Assembly: GCF_949987535.1 (NCBI RefSeq)
Contig: NC_080069.1
Span: 39,731,269 to 39,795,268 of the forward strand
Reading direction: 5' to 3'
Length of the DNA stretch: 64,000 bases
DNA from: Balaenoptera acutorostrata
Taxonomy: Eukaryota; Chordata; Mammalia; Artiodactyla; Balaenopteridae
The first letter of the stretch is position 1; the number at the start of each line of letters is the position of its first letter. Of the stretch, positions 10,232 through 22,000 are shown piece after piece. The translations under genes were made by a program, and so were the position numbers. The notes under the pieces are model-generated. The model worked only from the letters and a program-made list of their open reading frames with translations, did not search any database and was not told the DNA's origin.

Positions 10232-12380
10232 AAAATATCATTTTAAAAAATTTTTAAAAATTAAAAATTAAAAAAATTTTAAAACGGAACAAAAACACAA
10301 AACCAAAAAATAAAACTAAAGCAGGGTGCCAGCTGAAGAATGAAGCAAAGAAACAAAACAAACGAAAATAAAAGATTTAAAAAAAAAAAAGAAAAAGGGA
10401 AAGGGGAAAGAAGACAACAGAAAAGCAATGTAGAAATAGAAATATTAAAAAATAAAATAAAAAATTTATTAAGGAAAAAAAAAGACAAACAAAACCCCAG
10501 AGAAATGGTAAAAACAAAATCAAACAAACACAGAAACGAGGAAACACACACACGCAAAAGAAACAAAAACAGACCAAATAAAACAAAAAACAAGAGAACA
10601 ACCAGAAAAAGAGAAGAACCCCATAACGAAATCAAACAATTAGAATCAGAACTAAGAAAAACACAAAACCTAAAATCAAAACCAAAATAGTGTGCCTACT
10701 GAAGAATAAAGCAAGGAAACTGAACAAACTGATAAAAATGATTTTTAAAATAATAATAAAATAAAATAAAATGGGAAAAAACACAGAACAACAGAAAAGC
10801 AAAGTAGAAATGGAAACACAAAAAAAATTTAAATATATTAAAGAAAAAGGAGAAGAAAAAATAAGAACACAGAACAACAGAAAAGAAAAGTAAAAATAGA
10901 AATATATTAAAAAATTAAAAATAAAAAATATGTTATAAAACACGAAGTTCCTAAAAGACTAAATTTAAAAAAACCTAAAACAACAACAAACAGACAAACA
11001 AAAAAACACTAAAAGAAATCCAGAACCAACAACAGAATGAATCAAAACATAATACAATTAATAGTAATAATTATGTTTCCCTGGGGTCTCAGCTGTCAGT
11101 GTCCTTGCACACGCTGTGAGCCACAGCCCATCTCCGCCTCCCCAAGAGACCCTCCTCTGCCTCTGGGCTGGTCTCTGGACCTGTCGTGGGCCCTGTGGGG
11201 ACCACTCAGACTCTGATCTGCCCCAATTCCTGCGTGTGCTGCCCCCAAAGTCTACAGCTGTCAGAACTAGACCGTTTTCATTTGTGGGAACACTCATTGT
11301 CTACTCAGATATTCCATAGATGCAGGGTCTACTTAGGTGATTGTGGGGATATAATCTGCAGCTTGTGCAGCTGATGGGAAGATTTTCAATACTCTTCCTT
11401 AGTCGCCCCATCCCTGGGGTTCAGCTTTGGTTTTGTCCCCACCTCTATGTGTGGTCCACCCATAGGAGTCTGTTCCTGAGGCTGCCTTGGAGATCTTGGG
11501 TCTGCCCCAGTGAGGACAGGGCACAGAGGTAGTATGACTGCTTGGATCATGGGAGCCCTGGCAGCGCAAAATGTGCAGGGAAGCCGGTGGCCATGGGCAC
11601 AAGAGATATGGCCCTAGTGAGGGCCAGCCCTGGCCGGGCTTTTTCTGGTGCCTGGCAGCCAGTGTGTGAGGGCCAGCCCTGAGAGGGCTTCTTTTATTGT
11701 TCGTTGGCAGGTGCCGGCATGTGGGGAGAGAGAGGCTACAACAGTGGCTCCTCCCACTGCGTGTCACTCAGCAGTAGCACCTGCTTCCATGGCAGTCCAG
11801 TCTTCCTCCATAAGCATTCCCTGCTGTGGATTTCCTCCCTCCCATCCCCTCAGTCTGTCTCCCCACAGCCAACAGCAGTTCTTGCCCCAGGCCAGTTCTC
11901 TAATCCCCACACTCCAGCTTCCAGCGTCTTGCACACCTGTGAACACACGTCCCAGTCCGGGGCACACAGGGCCGCCGTACAGACCATCTGTGTATTTCTC
12001 ACTTTGTCCCGTCTGCCACAGATCGGCTGCTTCACCCTCTTCCGACAGCCTCAAATGCTTCCCTTCTGTCCCAGTTGATTTCCCCGTCAGAGAGGGGGTT
12101 TCCCTGAATTCAGGAATCTCTCCTCTGCTTCAGCTGCCCCACCCCGGGGTGCAGGTCCCATCCTGCTTCCTCTCCTCCTCCTTCTCGCTTCTTTTTTTTT
12201 TTGTCCTACCCAGTTATGCAAGGATCTTTATAGTCCCTTCCGGTGTCCAAGGTCTTCTGGCTAGTGTTTAGCCAGTGTTCTACGAGAATTGTTGCATCTA
12301 TAGATGTATTCCTGATGCATCTGTGGAGAGAGGTGAACTCTACATCTTCCTACTCCTCCACCATCTTAACTTCACCATCA
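10232..12380 (-). mobile_element. Old L1, minus strand, outer 5' UTR
   Basis: On the minus strand the element begins near 12380 with GGTGAAGTTAAGATGGTGG, an L1-style 5' end with a YY1-like core. A GC-richer 5' UTR follows to about 11060, then a long T-rich (A-rich on +) section to about 10232. Its T-rich repeats align with 2765-2935, so this is the missing 5' part of the old L1 at 263-2935. Long frames here (for example 11648-12271) are not genes. Confidence 0.75.
10318..10940 (-). repeat. ~369-bp tandem repeat in old L1 5' UTR
   Basis: The block GCCAGCTGAAGAATGAAGC near 10327 recurs as GCCTACTGAAGAATAAAGC near 10695, a spacing of about 369 bp. Both are followed by the same A-rich order, including ACAACAGAAAAGCAA and GTAGAAAT. 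A third copy of another part of the unit (ACAAAACCCCAG...) lies at 2767 and 10488 on either side of the nested L1. Degeneracy is high, so exact copy number is uncertain. Confidence 0.6.
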
Positions 12381-14670
12381 GGATTATTTTTGATAAATTA
12401 GATTTATCTAATTTAACTAGCAGTTACCAATTTTATAAATAGGATTTATACATATTCAGGAATAATCTAGCATTAAACAATGCTGTGTAAAAAGGAAGAA
12501 CTAAGTTGTAAGCAATCAAAGTTTAAATGTTTCTAATGTGAAAGAAAAAACTTGAAAAATCAATAAGGGACCATAGGCCTTTGATTTGAATAAGTTCATC
12601 TATAATTTGCCAATGCCTTCAGACCAACTTTATAGGTATATATTAAGCTGCTGAGATTTATCAAGTAAAATCACTCTCCAAGTTTCAAGTAAGTATATAT
12701 AAATGTGTCCACTAGTGAAATATCAAATAACATTCTGATAGGACTGTAGAGAAAGATGACTACTGCCTTAAGTACCATAGCTTAAAAGAGTGCTCTTTGG
12801 GAGACTGACCTTGAATACTGGAATGAGATGACATAAGAGAGGATAAAGATGCCCCACAACCTTCAGCACCCTACCGTTTATACACCCCTGTTGTCTTTAG
12901 GCAGGATCAAGCATAATTCTGACACCATGTCTGCTCTGGAAGCCCGAGGCTGGGGGGTGCTGGGAAGGGCAGGGAAAACAATCTTAGTCACAGGTTGTCT
13001 GATGACAATGACCTTGGGCGAAAGTACTCAGGACACCTGAGAGGAAATGTCTGCATCTTCCCAGGCCTAAATTCCTTCCTACTGAGGAGAACATGCAAGA
13101 CAATGTGAATATATAACTGCATGATTTGACCACAACTACATGACTTGATCAAAGGAGCAGGAGCAATGACAGATCAGCATCCCCAGGAGCTCTCTTGAGC
13201 CTACAGCCTCAAGTTGACTCTTTTTATAACTCAAATACCTGCCCTTCATGACCTCCTTCTGCAAGGAACAAATCTTCCCAAACTCCTCCCAAGAACTTTC
13301 TTCAAGGTAAGCTAACTAAATCACATGTGACTCTGCCTTTAATTACTGCTTACGACATTTGCATATGGTTTTATGCATTAGAATCCTGTTGCCAAAAAGA
13401 ATCAAGACAATCGGGGACAGAGAAAGCACAGACAGATCTTTAACTCTACTTGGTCAGATTTCTACCAGGTAAATAATTCCAGAGCTCTGCCTAGTTTCTC
13501 AATACAATATTAATAGAATAATGATATACCCTTTATTATAGTTCCTTACTCTGATTTATGTAAGATATAATTTACCCCAACCCATCTTCCTAAGGTGACA
13601 GACAGCCTCTTAATCAGGCCCAATTGCTGTGTCCAAAAGCGCAGTTTTGACTACTGATGATAACTCTGAGATAACACAAATTGTTCCATTGCTCTGTGTT
13701 CCCCACTTTGTAAGGTTTCCGTCATCCCCTTACAGAACTGTATGGATTTGTTAACCCCATTCCAACTCCCAGTTGGGGTAGAAGGAGACTTCTCCTACTC
13801 CCAAAAAGAGACCAAATCACAATCACACATCTCTGATAGTTGGGTTTCATCTTGCCTTAATACCACTTCAAGACCAGTCCCTTTAAAGTGTTCAGTCCCA
13901 GACAACTCAGGACATGTCTCAGGAGATCCAGGAAACATCCCACAGCCCCATCAACCTCTGTTCTATGTAGGTCAACACTAGTTACCTAAGAAGTGCATGA
14001 TGAGGAGCACCCTGAACCCCCATAGCTGGGTTATAGAAAACATAGAAATAGTTATCACACCACTCAACACATAACTATTATGAAAGGTGGTTTGGGATAA
14101 ATGGTGGCCTGTCCTAGGCTCCATTTACTCATTAAAATAAGCTCTTCCATCTGATGAGCAAGGCCTACACTCTTAACTCACTCTCCCACTCTAATGCCAC
14201 AAACTGGAATGTGATTGCTAATTTAGTACTTTTTCCCTTTGGTGAGGAGACGCTGGCTTGAGTTTTTGCTTCAACTTTCCATAGACAGCAAACATCTTGA
14301 GCTTTTCTCTGCTGGGAAAAGGGTGATGTTGGCTTTGATTTCCTGCCCCATAATCTTTGTCGTTTTCCAAAAAAATGTGTGAATATTCACAACCGACAAA
14401 CAAATTCAGGCGTATATAAAATCCTTACTCATGTGTGGTTCATACTTTCCTCTCCTCTGCAAATGGGAGCTGTCAAAAACAAATTAAGTAATTACAGAGT
14501 GTTGCTGCAGCTGTGTGTACCTTCATTACATTATGACTGTGGTTAAGGGATGACTCTCTCCTGCCTAGTTTTTAAAATATTTATAATGGAAGGCGGGTTG
14601 TCAGGGAATGTTCTACTGTTGCCAGAAAAAACAAAAAGTAAATGAAAATGACGTTGATGGCATGGCATGG

Positions 14671-14671
<1 letters not shown>
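12381..14671. other. No recognised gene or repeat
   Basis: About 2.3 kb of ordinary AT-rich mammalian sequence. Open frames are short (up to ~80 codons) and show no recognisable domain. An ancient LTR-like element cannot be ruled out around 12.9-13.7 kb, but I could not identify one. Confidence 0.5.

Positions 14672-14707
<36 letters not shown>
14672..14707. repeat. (TG)n microsatellite
   Basis: Eighteen uninterrupted TG units. This is probably length-polymorphic. The frame reading Cys-Val repeats through it is not a gene. Confidence 0.95.
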
Positions 14708-14708
<1 letters not shown>

Positions 14709-15823
14709 CCATGTGCAGGTACAGTAAATGTTCTGCTATGTTGTAAAAGTTATTCTAGTTACCTGTTTTTTCTAATTTATTTTCAAAAGCCCATAAAAAT
14801 AGAACAGAGTATCTGTCAATTCTCAAAAGACTCAATAAATAAAATATCCTTAGTACAAACAGTAGGATTTACTAACCCCAAATTATCATTTCTTTTAAAA
14901 ATCAGCAATCTCCACTGAAAAACAATATATAATTAAATAACAAGTATTTATCCAAGAAGATAACATCTTTAAGACCTAATGATCCTGCAAAGTGAGTGGT
15001 TGGTTACTTTTTGTTGTTTGAAATATGTAAGAGGAAAAGAATAAAAAGTAAAGAGGAATGAAAACTGGTTGATTATTCTAGAATGTCTTGCTTTAAAAAT
15101 CCTACATTAGCCTTTGGACACTGATAACCTCAAAATCCTTAATTTCAGCATTCTAAATTAATAAGGATGAGAGAAGAAAACTTATCATTGAAAAGTTTGT
15201 GCCTACTTTCTTAGGGAAAGTCCTCCATCTTGAGGTGGGTAACTTTCAATAAACTGGATTTTCACAACTGTAAGAATACATGCATTTAATGTAAATACCA
15301 AGCAAAAGGCATCTGGATAAGAGAGGAGTTGTTGCACATGTATTATGGATTAAATTTATATCAACTTTTTAAGATAATACAGTTTATTTTAAAATATAAC
15401 ACACAAAGAATGTTAGCACTTCAACTGGAAGAAACAAAGAAGGTCAAAATAGAATTAAAAGACAACAAAGAAACATGAACATAAACCAAGAAACAGGCCA
15501 TAACTAAATGAATAAAATGTAGAAAAAACAAAAACAAAAATATTAACACATACCCATGTTAGAAAAAAGTAGAAAATCCCCATTGTGCCAGATAAACAGA
15601 GAAATCAAGGCCAGAGGAAAGCGAGGACCCAACAGCAGCTTCAACCTCAATCACAGACCATAGAGGCTCAGGATTAATGCTTCTATGAGGACAGGAGATA
15701 AAATGTCTACACAGAGGGAAGACCTGTAGTTGGACATCCCATGTAAAGCATGGAGTCTTGAAGAACTACCTCCTCCATGAAAAGACCAAAGTCACTCCTC
15801 CCACCTAACTGTAAAAGCAGTTC
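14708..15823. other. Anonymous A-rich sequence, possibly ancient L1
   Basis: No gene is seen. From about 15420 the sequence becomes A-rich with phrases resembling the 5' region of ancient L1M/HAL1-type elements. Similar material follows the intact L1 at 23.3-25.3 kb, so the young L1 may have landed inside one ancient element. This is inference by texture only. Confidence 0.35.
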
Positions 15824-15839
15824 AAAAGCTTACCATCTC
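15824..15839. repeat. Target-site duplication, left copy
   Basis: AAAAGCTTACCATCTC is identical to 23254-23269. The bottom-strand cleavage site reads TTTT/GA, a good variant of the L1 endonuclease preference TTTT/AA. Confidence 0.95.
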
Positions 15840-15849
15840 GGTGCACGAG

Positions 15850-15859
15850 AAGATGGCGG
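15850..15859 (+). promoter_or_regulatory. YY1-like site at +11 of intact L1
   Basis: AAGATGGCGG begins 10 bases inside the element. In human L1 a YY1 site at nearly the same distance directs accurate initiation (established). Placement and match support the same role here. Confidence 0.6.
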
Positions 15860-16189
15860 AAGAGTAAGACGCGGAGATCACATTCCTTCCCACAGATACA
15901 GTAGAAATACATCTACACGTGGAACTGCTCCTACAGAACACCCACTGAACGCTGGCAGAAAACGTCCGACCTCCAAAAAGGCAAGAAACTCCCCCCGTAC
16001 TTGGGTAGGGCAAAAGAAAAAAGAAATAACAGAGACAAAAGAATAGGGACGGCACCTGCACCAGTGGGAGGGAGCCGTGAAGGAGGAAAGGTTTCCACGC
16101 ACTAGGAGCCCCTTCGCGGGCGGAGACTGCGGGGGGCAGAGGGGGGAAGCTTCAGAGCCACGGAGGAGAGCGCAGCCACAGAGGTGCGG

Positions 16190-16921
16190 AGGGCAAAGCG
16201 GAGAGGTTCCCGCACAGAGGCTCGGCGCCGAGCAGCACTCACCAGCCCGAGAGGCTTGTCTGCTTAGCCGCCGGGGCGGGCGGGGCTGGGAGCTGAGGCT
16301 CGGGCTTCAGTCGGATCGCAGGGAGAGGACTGGGGCTGGCGGCGTGAACACAGCCTGAAGGGGTTAGCGCACCACAGCTAGCCCGGAGGGAGTCCGGGAA
16401 AAAGTCTGCAGCTGCCGAAGAGGCAAGAGACTTTTTCTTGCCTCTTTGTTTCGCGGCGGGCAAGGAGAGGGGATTCAGAGCGCCGCCTAAACGAACTCCA
16501 GAAAAGGGCGCGAGCCGCGGCTATCAGCGCGGATCCCACAGCAACAGGGGCGCAGAGGGAAAATCGGAGAGACTCCCGCACAGAGGCTCGGCGCCGAGCG
16601 GCGCTCACCAGCCCGAGAGGCTTGTCTGCTCCCCCGCCGGGGCGGGCAGGGCTGGGAGCTGAGGCTCGGGCTGCGGTCGGATCGCAGGGAGAGGACTGGG
16701 GCTGGCGGCGTGAACACAGCCTGAAGGGGTTGGCGCACCACAGCTAGCCGGGAGGGAGACCGGGAAAAGGTCTACAGCTGCCGAAGAGGCAAGAGACTTT
16801 CTCTTGCCTCTTTGTTTCGCTGCGCGCAAGGAGAGGGGATTCAGAGCGCCGCCTAAACGAACTCCAGAGAAGGGCGCAAGCCACGGCGATCAGCACGGAC
16901 CCCAGAGACGGGCGTGAGACG
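16190..16921 (+). repeat. 366-bp tandem duplication in L1 5' UTR
   Basis: Two head-to-tail copies, about 16190-16555 and 16556-16921. The offset is exactly 366 at three checked anchors: CTCGGCGCCGAGC at 16221/16587, ACCACAGCTA at 16371/16737 and CAAGGAGAGG at 16461/16827. Copies differ by scattered substitutions with little or no indel. Whether the duplication is specific to this copy or shared by its subfamily is unknown. Confidence 0.9.
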
Positions 16922-18087
16922 CTGGGGCTGCTGCTGCCGCCTCCAAAAAGCCTATGTGTGAGCACAGGTCACTCTCCACACCTCCCCTCCTGGGAGCCTG
17001 TGCAGCCCGCCACTGCCGGGGTCCCGGGATCCGGGGACAACATCCCCGGGAGAACGCACTGCGCGCCTCGAGCTGGTGCAACGTCACGCCGGCCTCGGCC
17101 GCCGCAGGCTCGCCCCGCCTCCTCCGTACCGCTCCCTCCCCGCGGCCTGGGTGAGCCAGAGCCCCCGAAGCAGCTGCTCCTTTAACCCCGTCCTGTCTGG
17201 GCGGGGAACAGACGCCCTCAGGCGACCTACACGCAGAGGCGGGTCCAAATCCAAAGCTGAACCCCAGGAGCTGTGCGAACAGGGAAGAGAAGGGGAAATC
17301 TCTCCCAGCAGCCTCAGAAGCAGTGGATTAAAACTCCACAAACAACTTGATGTGCCTGCATCTGCTGAATACCTGAACAGACAACGAATCATCCCAAATT
17401 CAGGAGGTGGACTTTGGGAGCAGGAGATATTAATTTTTCCCCTTTTCCTTTTTTTTGTGAGTGTATATGTATATGCTTCTGGGTGAGATTTTGTCTGTAT
17501 AGCTTTGCTTTACAATAGCTTTATTTTACTTCACTATATTATAGCCTCTTTCTTTCTTTCTTTCTATTTTTTCTCCCTTTTACTCTGAGCCGTGTGGACG
17601 AAAGGCTCTTGGTGCTCCAGCCAGGCATCAGGGCCGTGCCTCTGAGGTGGGAGAGCCAACTTCAGAACACTGGTCCACAAGAGACCTCCCAGCTCCACGT
17701 AATACCAAACGGCAAAAATCTCCCAGAGATCTCCATCTCAACATCAAGACCCAGCTTCACCCAACGACCAGCAAGCTACAGTGCTGGACACCCTATGCCA
17801 AACAACTAGCTAGACAGGAACACAACCCCATCCATTAGCAGAGAGGCTGCCTAAAATCATAATAAGGCCACAGACACACCAAAATACACCACCAGACGTG
17901 GACGTGCCCACCAGAAAGACAAGATCTAGCCTCATCCACCAGAACTCAGGCACTAGTTCCCTCCACCAGGAAGCCTACACAACCCACTGAACCAACCTTA
18001 GCCACTGGGGACAGATACCAAAAACAACGGGAACTACGAACCTGCAGCCTGTGAAAAGGAGACCCCAAACACAGTAAGATAGGCAAA

Positions 18088-18981
18088 ATGAGACGACAGA
18101 AAAACACACAGCAGATGAAGGAGCAGGCTCAAAACACACTGGACTTAACAAATGAAGAGGAAATAGGTAGTCTACCTGAAAAAGAATTCAGAATAATGAT
18201 AGTAAGGATGATCCAAAATCTTGGAAATAGAATAGACAAAATGCAAGAAACATTTAACAAGGATGTAGAAGAACTAAAGAGGAACCAAGCAATGATGAAA
18301 AACACAATAAATGAAATTAAAAATACTCTAGATGGGATCAATAGTAGAATAACTGAGGCAGAAGAAAGGATAAGTGACCTGGAAGATAAAATGGTGGAAA
18401 TAACTACTACAGAGCAGGATAAAGAAAAAAGAATGAAAAGAACTGAGGACAGTCTCAGGGACCTCTGGGACAACATTAAACGTGCCAACATTCGAATTAT
18501 AGGGGTACCAGAAGAAGAAGAGAAAAAGAAAGGGACTGAGAAAATTTTTGAAGAGATTATAGTTGAAAACTTCCCTAATATGGGAAAGGAAATAGTTAAT
18601 CAAGTCCTGGAAGCACAGAGAGTCCCATACAGGATAAACCCAAGGAGGAACACGCCAAGACACATATTAATCAAACTGTCAAAAATTAAATATAAGGAAA
18701 ACATATTAAAGGCAGCAAGGGAAAAACAACAAATAACACACAAGGGAATCCCCATAAGGTTAACATCTGATCTCTCAGCAGAAACTCTGCAAGCCAGAAG
18801 GGAGTGGCAGGATATACTTAAAGTCATGAAGGAGAAAAACCTACAACCAAGATTACTCTACCCAGCAAGGATCTCATTCAGATTCGATGGAGAAATTAAA
18901 ACCTTTACAGACAAGCAAAAGCTGAGAGAGTTCAGCACCACCAAACCAGCTTTACAACAAATGCTAAAGGAAATTCTCTAG
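18088..18981 (+). CDS. ORF1: L1 ORF1 protein, RNA-binding chaperone (intact)
   Basis: A 297-aa protein that coats L1 RNA as a trimer and acts as a nucleic-acid chaperone in the cytoplasmic L1 particle. A short N-terminus is followed by a coiled coil (about residues 30-125, including [15 protein letters not shown]). The RRM is about 134-205 ([13 protein letters not shown], then the conserved NFPNMGKE and [15 protein letters not shown] stretches). The C-terminal domain is about 206-292 ([22 protein letters not shown]). It is shorter than human ORF1p (338 aa), mostly in the N-terminal/coiled-coil part. The start has A at -3. The frame is complete to TAG 18979-18981. Conserved basic positions in the RRM and C-terminal domain look preserved. 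Confidence 0.95.
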   Translation: MRRQKNTQQMKEQAQNTLDLTNEEEIGSLPEKEFRIMIVRMIQNLGNRIDKMQETFNKDVEELKRNQAMMKNTINEIKNTLDGINSRITEAEERISDLEDKMVEITTTEQDKEKRMKRTEDSLRDLWDNIKRANIRIIGVPEEEEKKKGTEKIFEEIIVENFPNMGKEIVNQVLEAQRVPYRINPRRNTPRHILIKLSKIKYKENILKAAREKQQITHKGIPIRLTSDLSAETLQARREWQDILKVMKEKNLQPRLLYPARISFRFDGEIKTFTDKQKLREFSTTKPALQQMLKEIL

Positions 18982-19039
18982 GCAAGAAACACAAGAGAAG
19001 GAAAACACCTACAATAACAAACCCAATACATTTAAGAAA
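18982..19039 (+). other. ORF1-ORF2 spacer of L1
   Basis: A 58-bp A-rich spacer, close to the 63 bp of human L1. ORF2 would be translated by the inefficient reinitiation/bypass mechanism known for L1. No separate promoter is seen. Confidence 0.7.
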
Positions 19040-22000
19040 ATGGGAATAGGAACATACATATCGATAATTACCTTGAATGTAAATGGATTAAATGCTCCCA
19101 CCAAAAGACACAGGCTGGCTGAATGGATACAAAAACAAGACCCATACATATGCTGTCTACAAGAGACCCACTTCAGACCTAGGGACACATACAGACTGAA
19201 AGTGAGGGGATGGAAAAAGATATTCCATGCAAATGGAAATCAAAAGAAAGCTGGAGTAGCAATTCTCATATCAGACAAAATAGACTTTAAAATAAAGACT
19301 ATTACAAGAGACAAAGAAGGACACTATATAATGATCAAGGGATCGATCCAAGAGGAAGGTATAACAATTGTAAATATTTATGCACCCAACATAGGAGCAC
19401 CTCAATACATAAGGCAAATACTAACAGCCATAAAAGGGGAAATTGACAGCAACACAATCATAGTAGGGGACTTTAACACCCCACTTTCACCAATGGACAG
19501 ATCATCCAAAATGAAGATAAATAAGGAAACACAAGCTTTAAATGATACATTAAACAATATGGACTTAATTGATATTTATAGGACATTCCACCCAAAAACA
19601 ACAGAATACACATTTTTCTCAAGTGCTCATGGAACATTCTCCAGGATAGATCATATCTTGGGTCACAAATCAAGCCTAGGTCAATTTAAGAAAATTGAAA
19701 TCGTATCAAGTATCTTTTCCGACCACAACGCTATGAGACTAGATATCAATTACAGGAAAAGATCTGTAAAAAATACAAACACATGGAGGCTACACAATAC
19801 ATTACTTAATAACGAAGTGATTACTGAAGAAATCAAAGGGGAAATCAAAAAATACCTAGAAACAAATGACAATGGAGACACGACGACCCAAAACCTATGG
19901 GACACAGCAAAAGCAGTGCTAAGAGGGAAGTTTATAGCAATACAAGCCTACCTCAAGAAACAGGAAACATCTCGAATAAACAACCTAACCTTGCACCTAA
20001 AGCAATTAGAGAAAGAAGAACAAAAAAACCCCAAAGCCAGCAGAAGGAAAGAAATTATAAAGATCAGGTCAGAAATAAATGAAAAAGAAATGAAGGAAAC
20101 AATAGCAAAAATCAATGAAACTAAAAGCTGGTTCTTTGAGAAGATAAACAAAATTGATAAACCATTAGCCAGACTCATCAAGAGAAAAAGGGAGAAGACT
20201 CAGATCAATAGAATTAGAAATGAAAAAGGAGAAGTAACCACTGACACTGCAGAAATACAAAAGATCATGAGAGATTACTACAAGCAACTATATGCCAATA
20301 AAATGGACAACCTGGAAGAAATGGACAGATTCTTAGAAATGCACAAACTGCCGAGACTGAACCAGGAAGAAATAGAAAATATGAACAGACCAATCACAAG
20401 CACTGAAATTGAAACTGTGATTAAAAACCTTCCAACAAACAAAAGCCCAGGACCAGATGGCTTCACAGGCGAATTCTATCAAACATTTAGAGAAGAGCTA
20501 ACACCTATCCTTCTCAAACTCTTCCAAAATATTGCAGAGGGAGGAACACTCCCCAACTCATTCTACGAGGCCACCATCACCCTGATACCAAAACCAGACA
20601 AAGATGTCACAAAGAAAGAAAACTACAGGCCAATATCACTGATGAACATAGATGCAAAAATCCTCAACAAAATACTAGCAAACAGAATCCAACAGCACAT
20701 TAAAAGGATCATACACCATGATCAAGTGGGGTTTATCCCAGGAATGCAAGGATTCTTCAATATACGCAAATCAATCAATGTGATACACCATATTAACAAA
20801 TTGAAGGAGAAAAACCATATGATCATCTCAATAGATGCAGAGAAAGCTTTTGACAAAATTCAACACCCATATATGATAAAAGCCCTGCAGAAAGTAGGCA
20901 TAGAGGGAACTTTCCTCAACATAATAAAGGCCATATATGACAAACCCACAGCCAACATTGTCCTCAATGGTGAAAAACTGAAACCATTTCCACTAAGATC
21001 AGGAACAAGACAAGGTTGCCCACTCTCACCACTATTATTCAACATAGTTTTGGAAGTGTTAGCCACAGCAATCAGAGAAGACAAAGAAATAAAAGGAATC
21101 CAAATCGGAAAAGAAGAAGTAAAGCTGTCACTATTTGCAGACGACATGATACTATACATAGAGAATCCTAAAGAGGCTACCAGAAAACTCCTAGAGCTAA
21201 TCAATGAATTTGGTAAAGTAGCAGGATACAAAATTAATGCACAGAAATCTCTTGCATTTCTATACACTAATGACGAAAAATCTGAAATTGAAATTAAGAA
21301 AACACTCCCATTTACCATTGCAACAAAAAGAATAAAATATCTAGGAATAAACCTACCTAAGGAGACAAAAGACCTGTATGCAGAAAATTATAAGACACTG
21401 ATGAAAGAAATTAAAGATGATACAAATAGATGGAGAGATATACCATGTTCCTGGATTGGAAGAATCAACATTGTGAAAATGTCTCTACTACCCAAAGCAA
21501 TCTACAGATTCAATGCAATCCCTATCAAACTACCACTGGCATTTTTCACAGAACTAGAACAAAAAATTTCACAATTTGTATGGAAACACAAAAGACCCCG
21601 AATAGCCAAAGCAATCTTGAGAACGAAAAATGGAGCTGGGGGAATCAGGCTCCCTGACTTCAGACTATATTACAAAGCTTCAGTAATCAAGACAGTTTGG
21701 TACTGGCACAAAAACAGAAATATAGATCAATGGAACAGGATAGAAAGCCCAGAGATAAACCCACACACATATGGTCAACTTATCTTTGATAAAGGAGGCA
21801 AGCATATACAGTGGAGAAAAGACAGCCTCTTCAATAAGTGGTGCTGGGAAAATTGGACAGGAACATGTAAAAGTATGAAATTAGAACACTCCCTGACACC
21901 ATGCACAAAAATAAACTCAAAATGGATTAAAGACCTAAGTGTAAGGGCAGACACTATCAAACTCTTAGAGGAAAACATAGGCAGAACACTCTATGACATA

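Larger units (their letters stand above)
15840..18087 (+). promoter_or_regulatory. L1 5' UTR / internal promoter, CpG-rich
   Basis: The first ~1.4 kb (about 16090-17260 especially) is the most CpG-rich stretch of the window and contains the 366-bp duplication. By analogy with other mammalian L1s it should hold an internal Pol II promoter and be a methylation target. From about 17430 it becomes T-rich, then A/C-rich up to ORF1. Transcription from it is not shown by the sequence. Confidence 0.75.

Noticed and set aside
11648..12271. 207-aa plus-strand open frame in GC-rich sequence
   Set aside because: It lies antisense in the 5' UTR of the old minus-strand L1. Low complexity Ser/Pro composition, no domain.
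12900..13700. Possible ancient LTR
   Set aside because: Texture is suggestive, but no ends, target duplication or known motif could be found.
14667..14918. Frame with a Cys-Val repeat
   Set aside because: It is a translation of the (TG)n microsatellite.
16090..17260. CpG island as a host gene promoter
   Set aside because: The CpG-rich stretch is wholly inside the young L1 5' UTR, bounded by its target duplications. No host exon follows.
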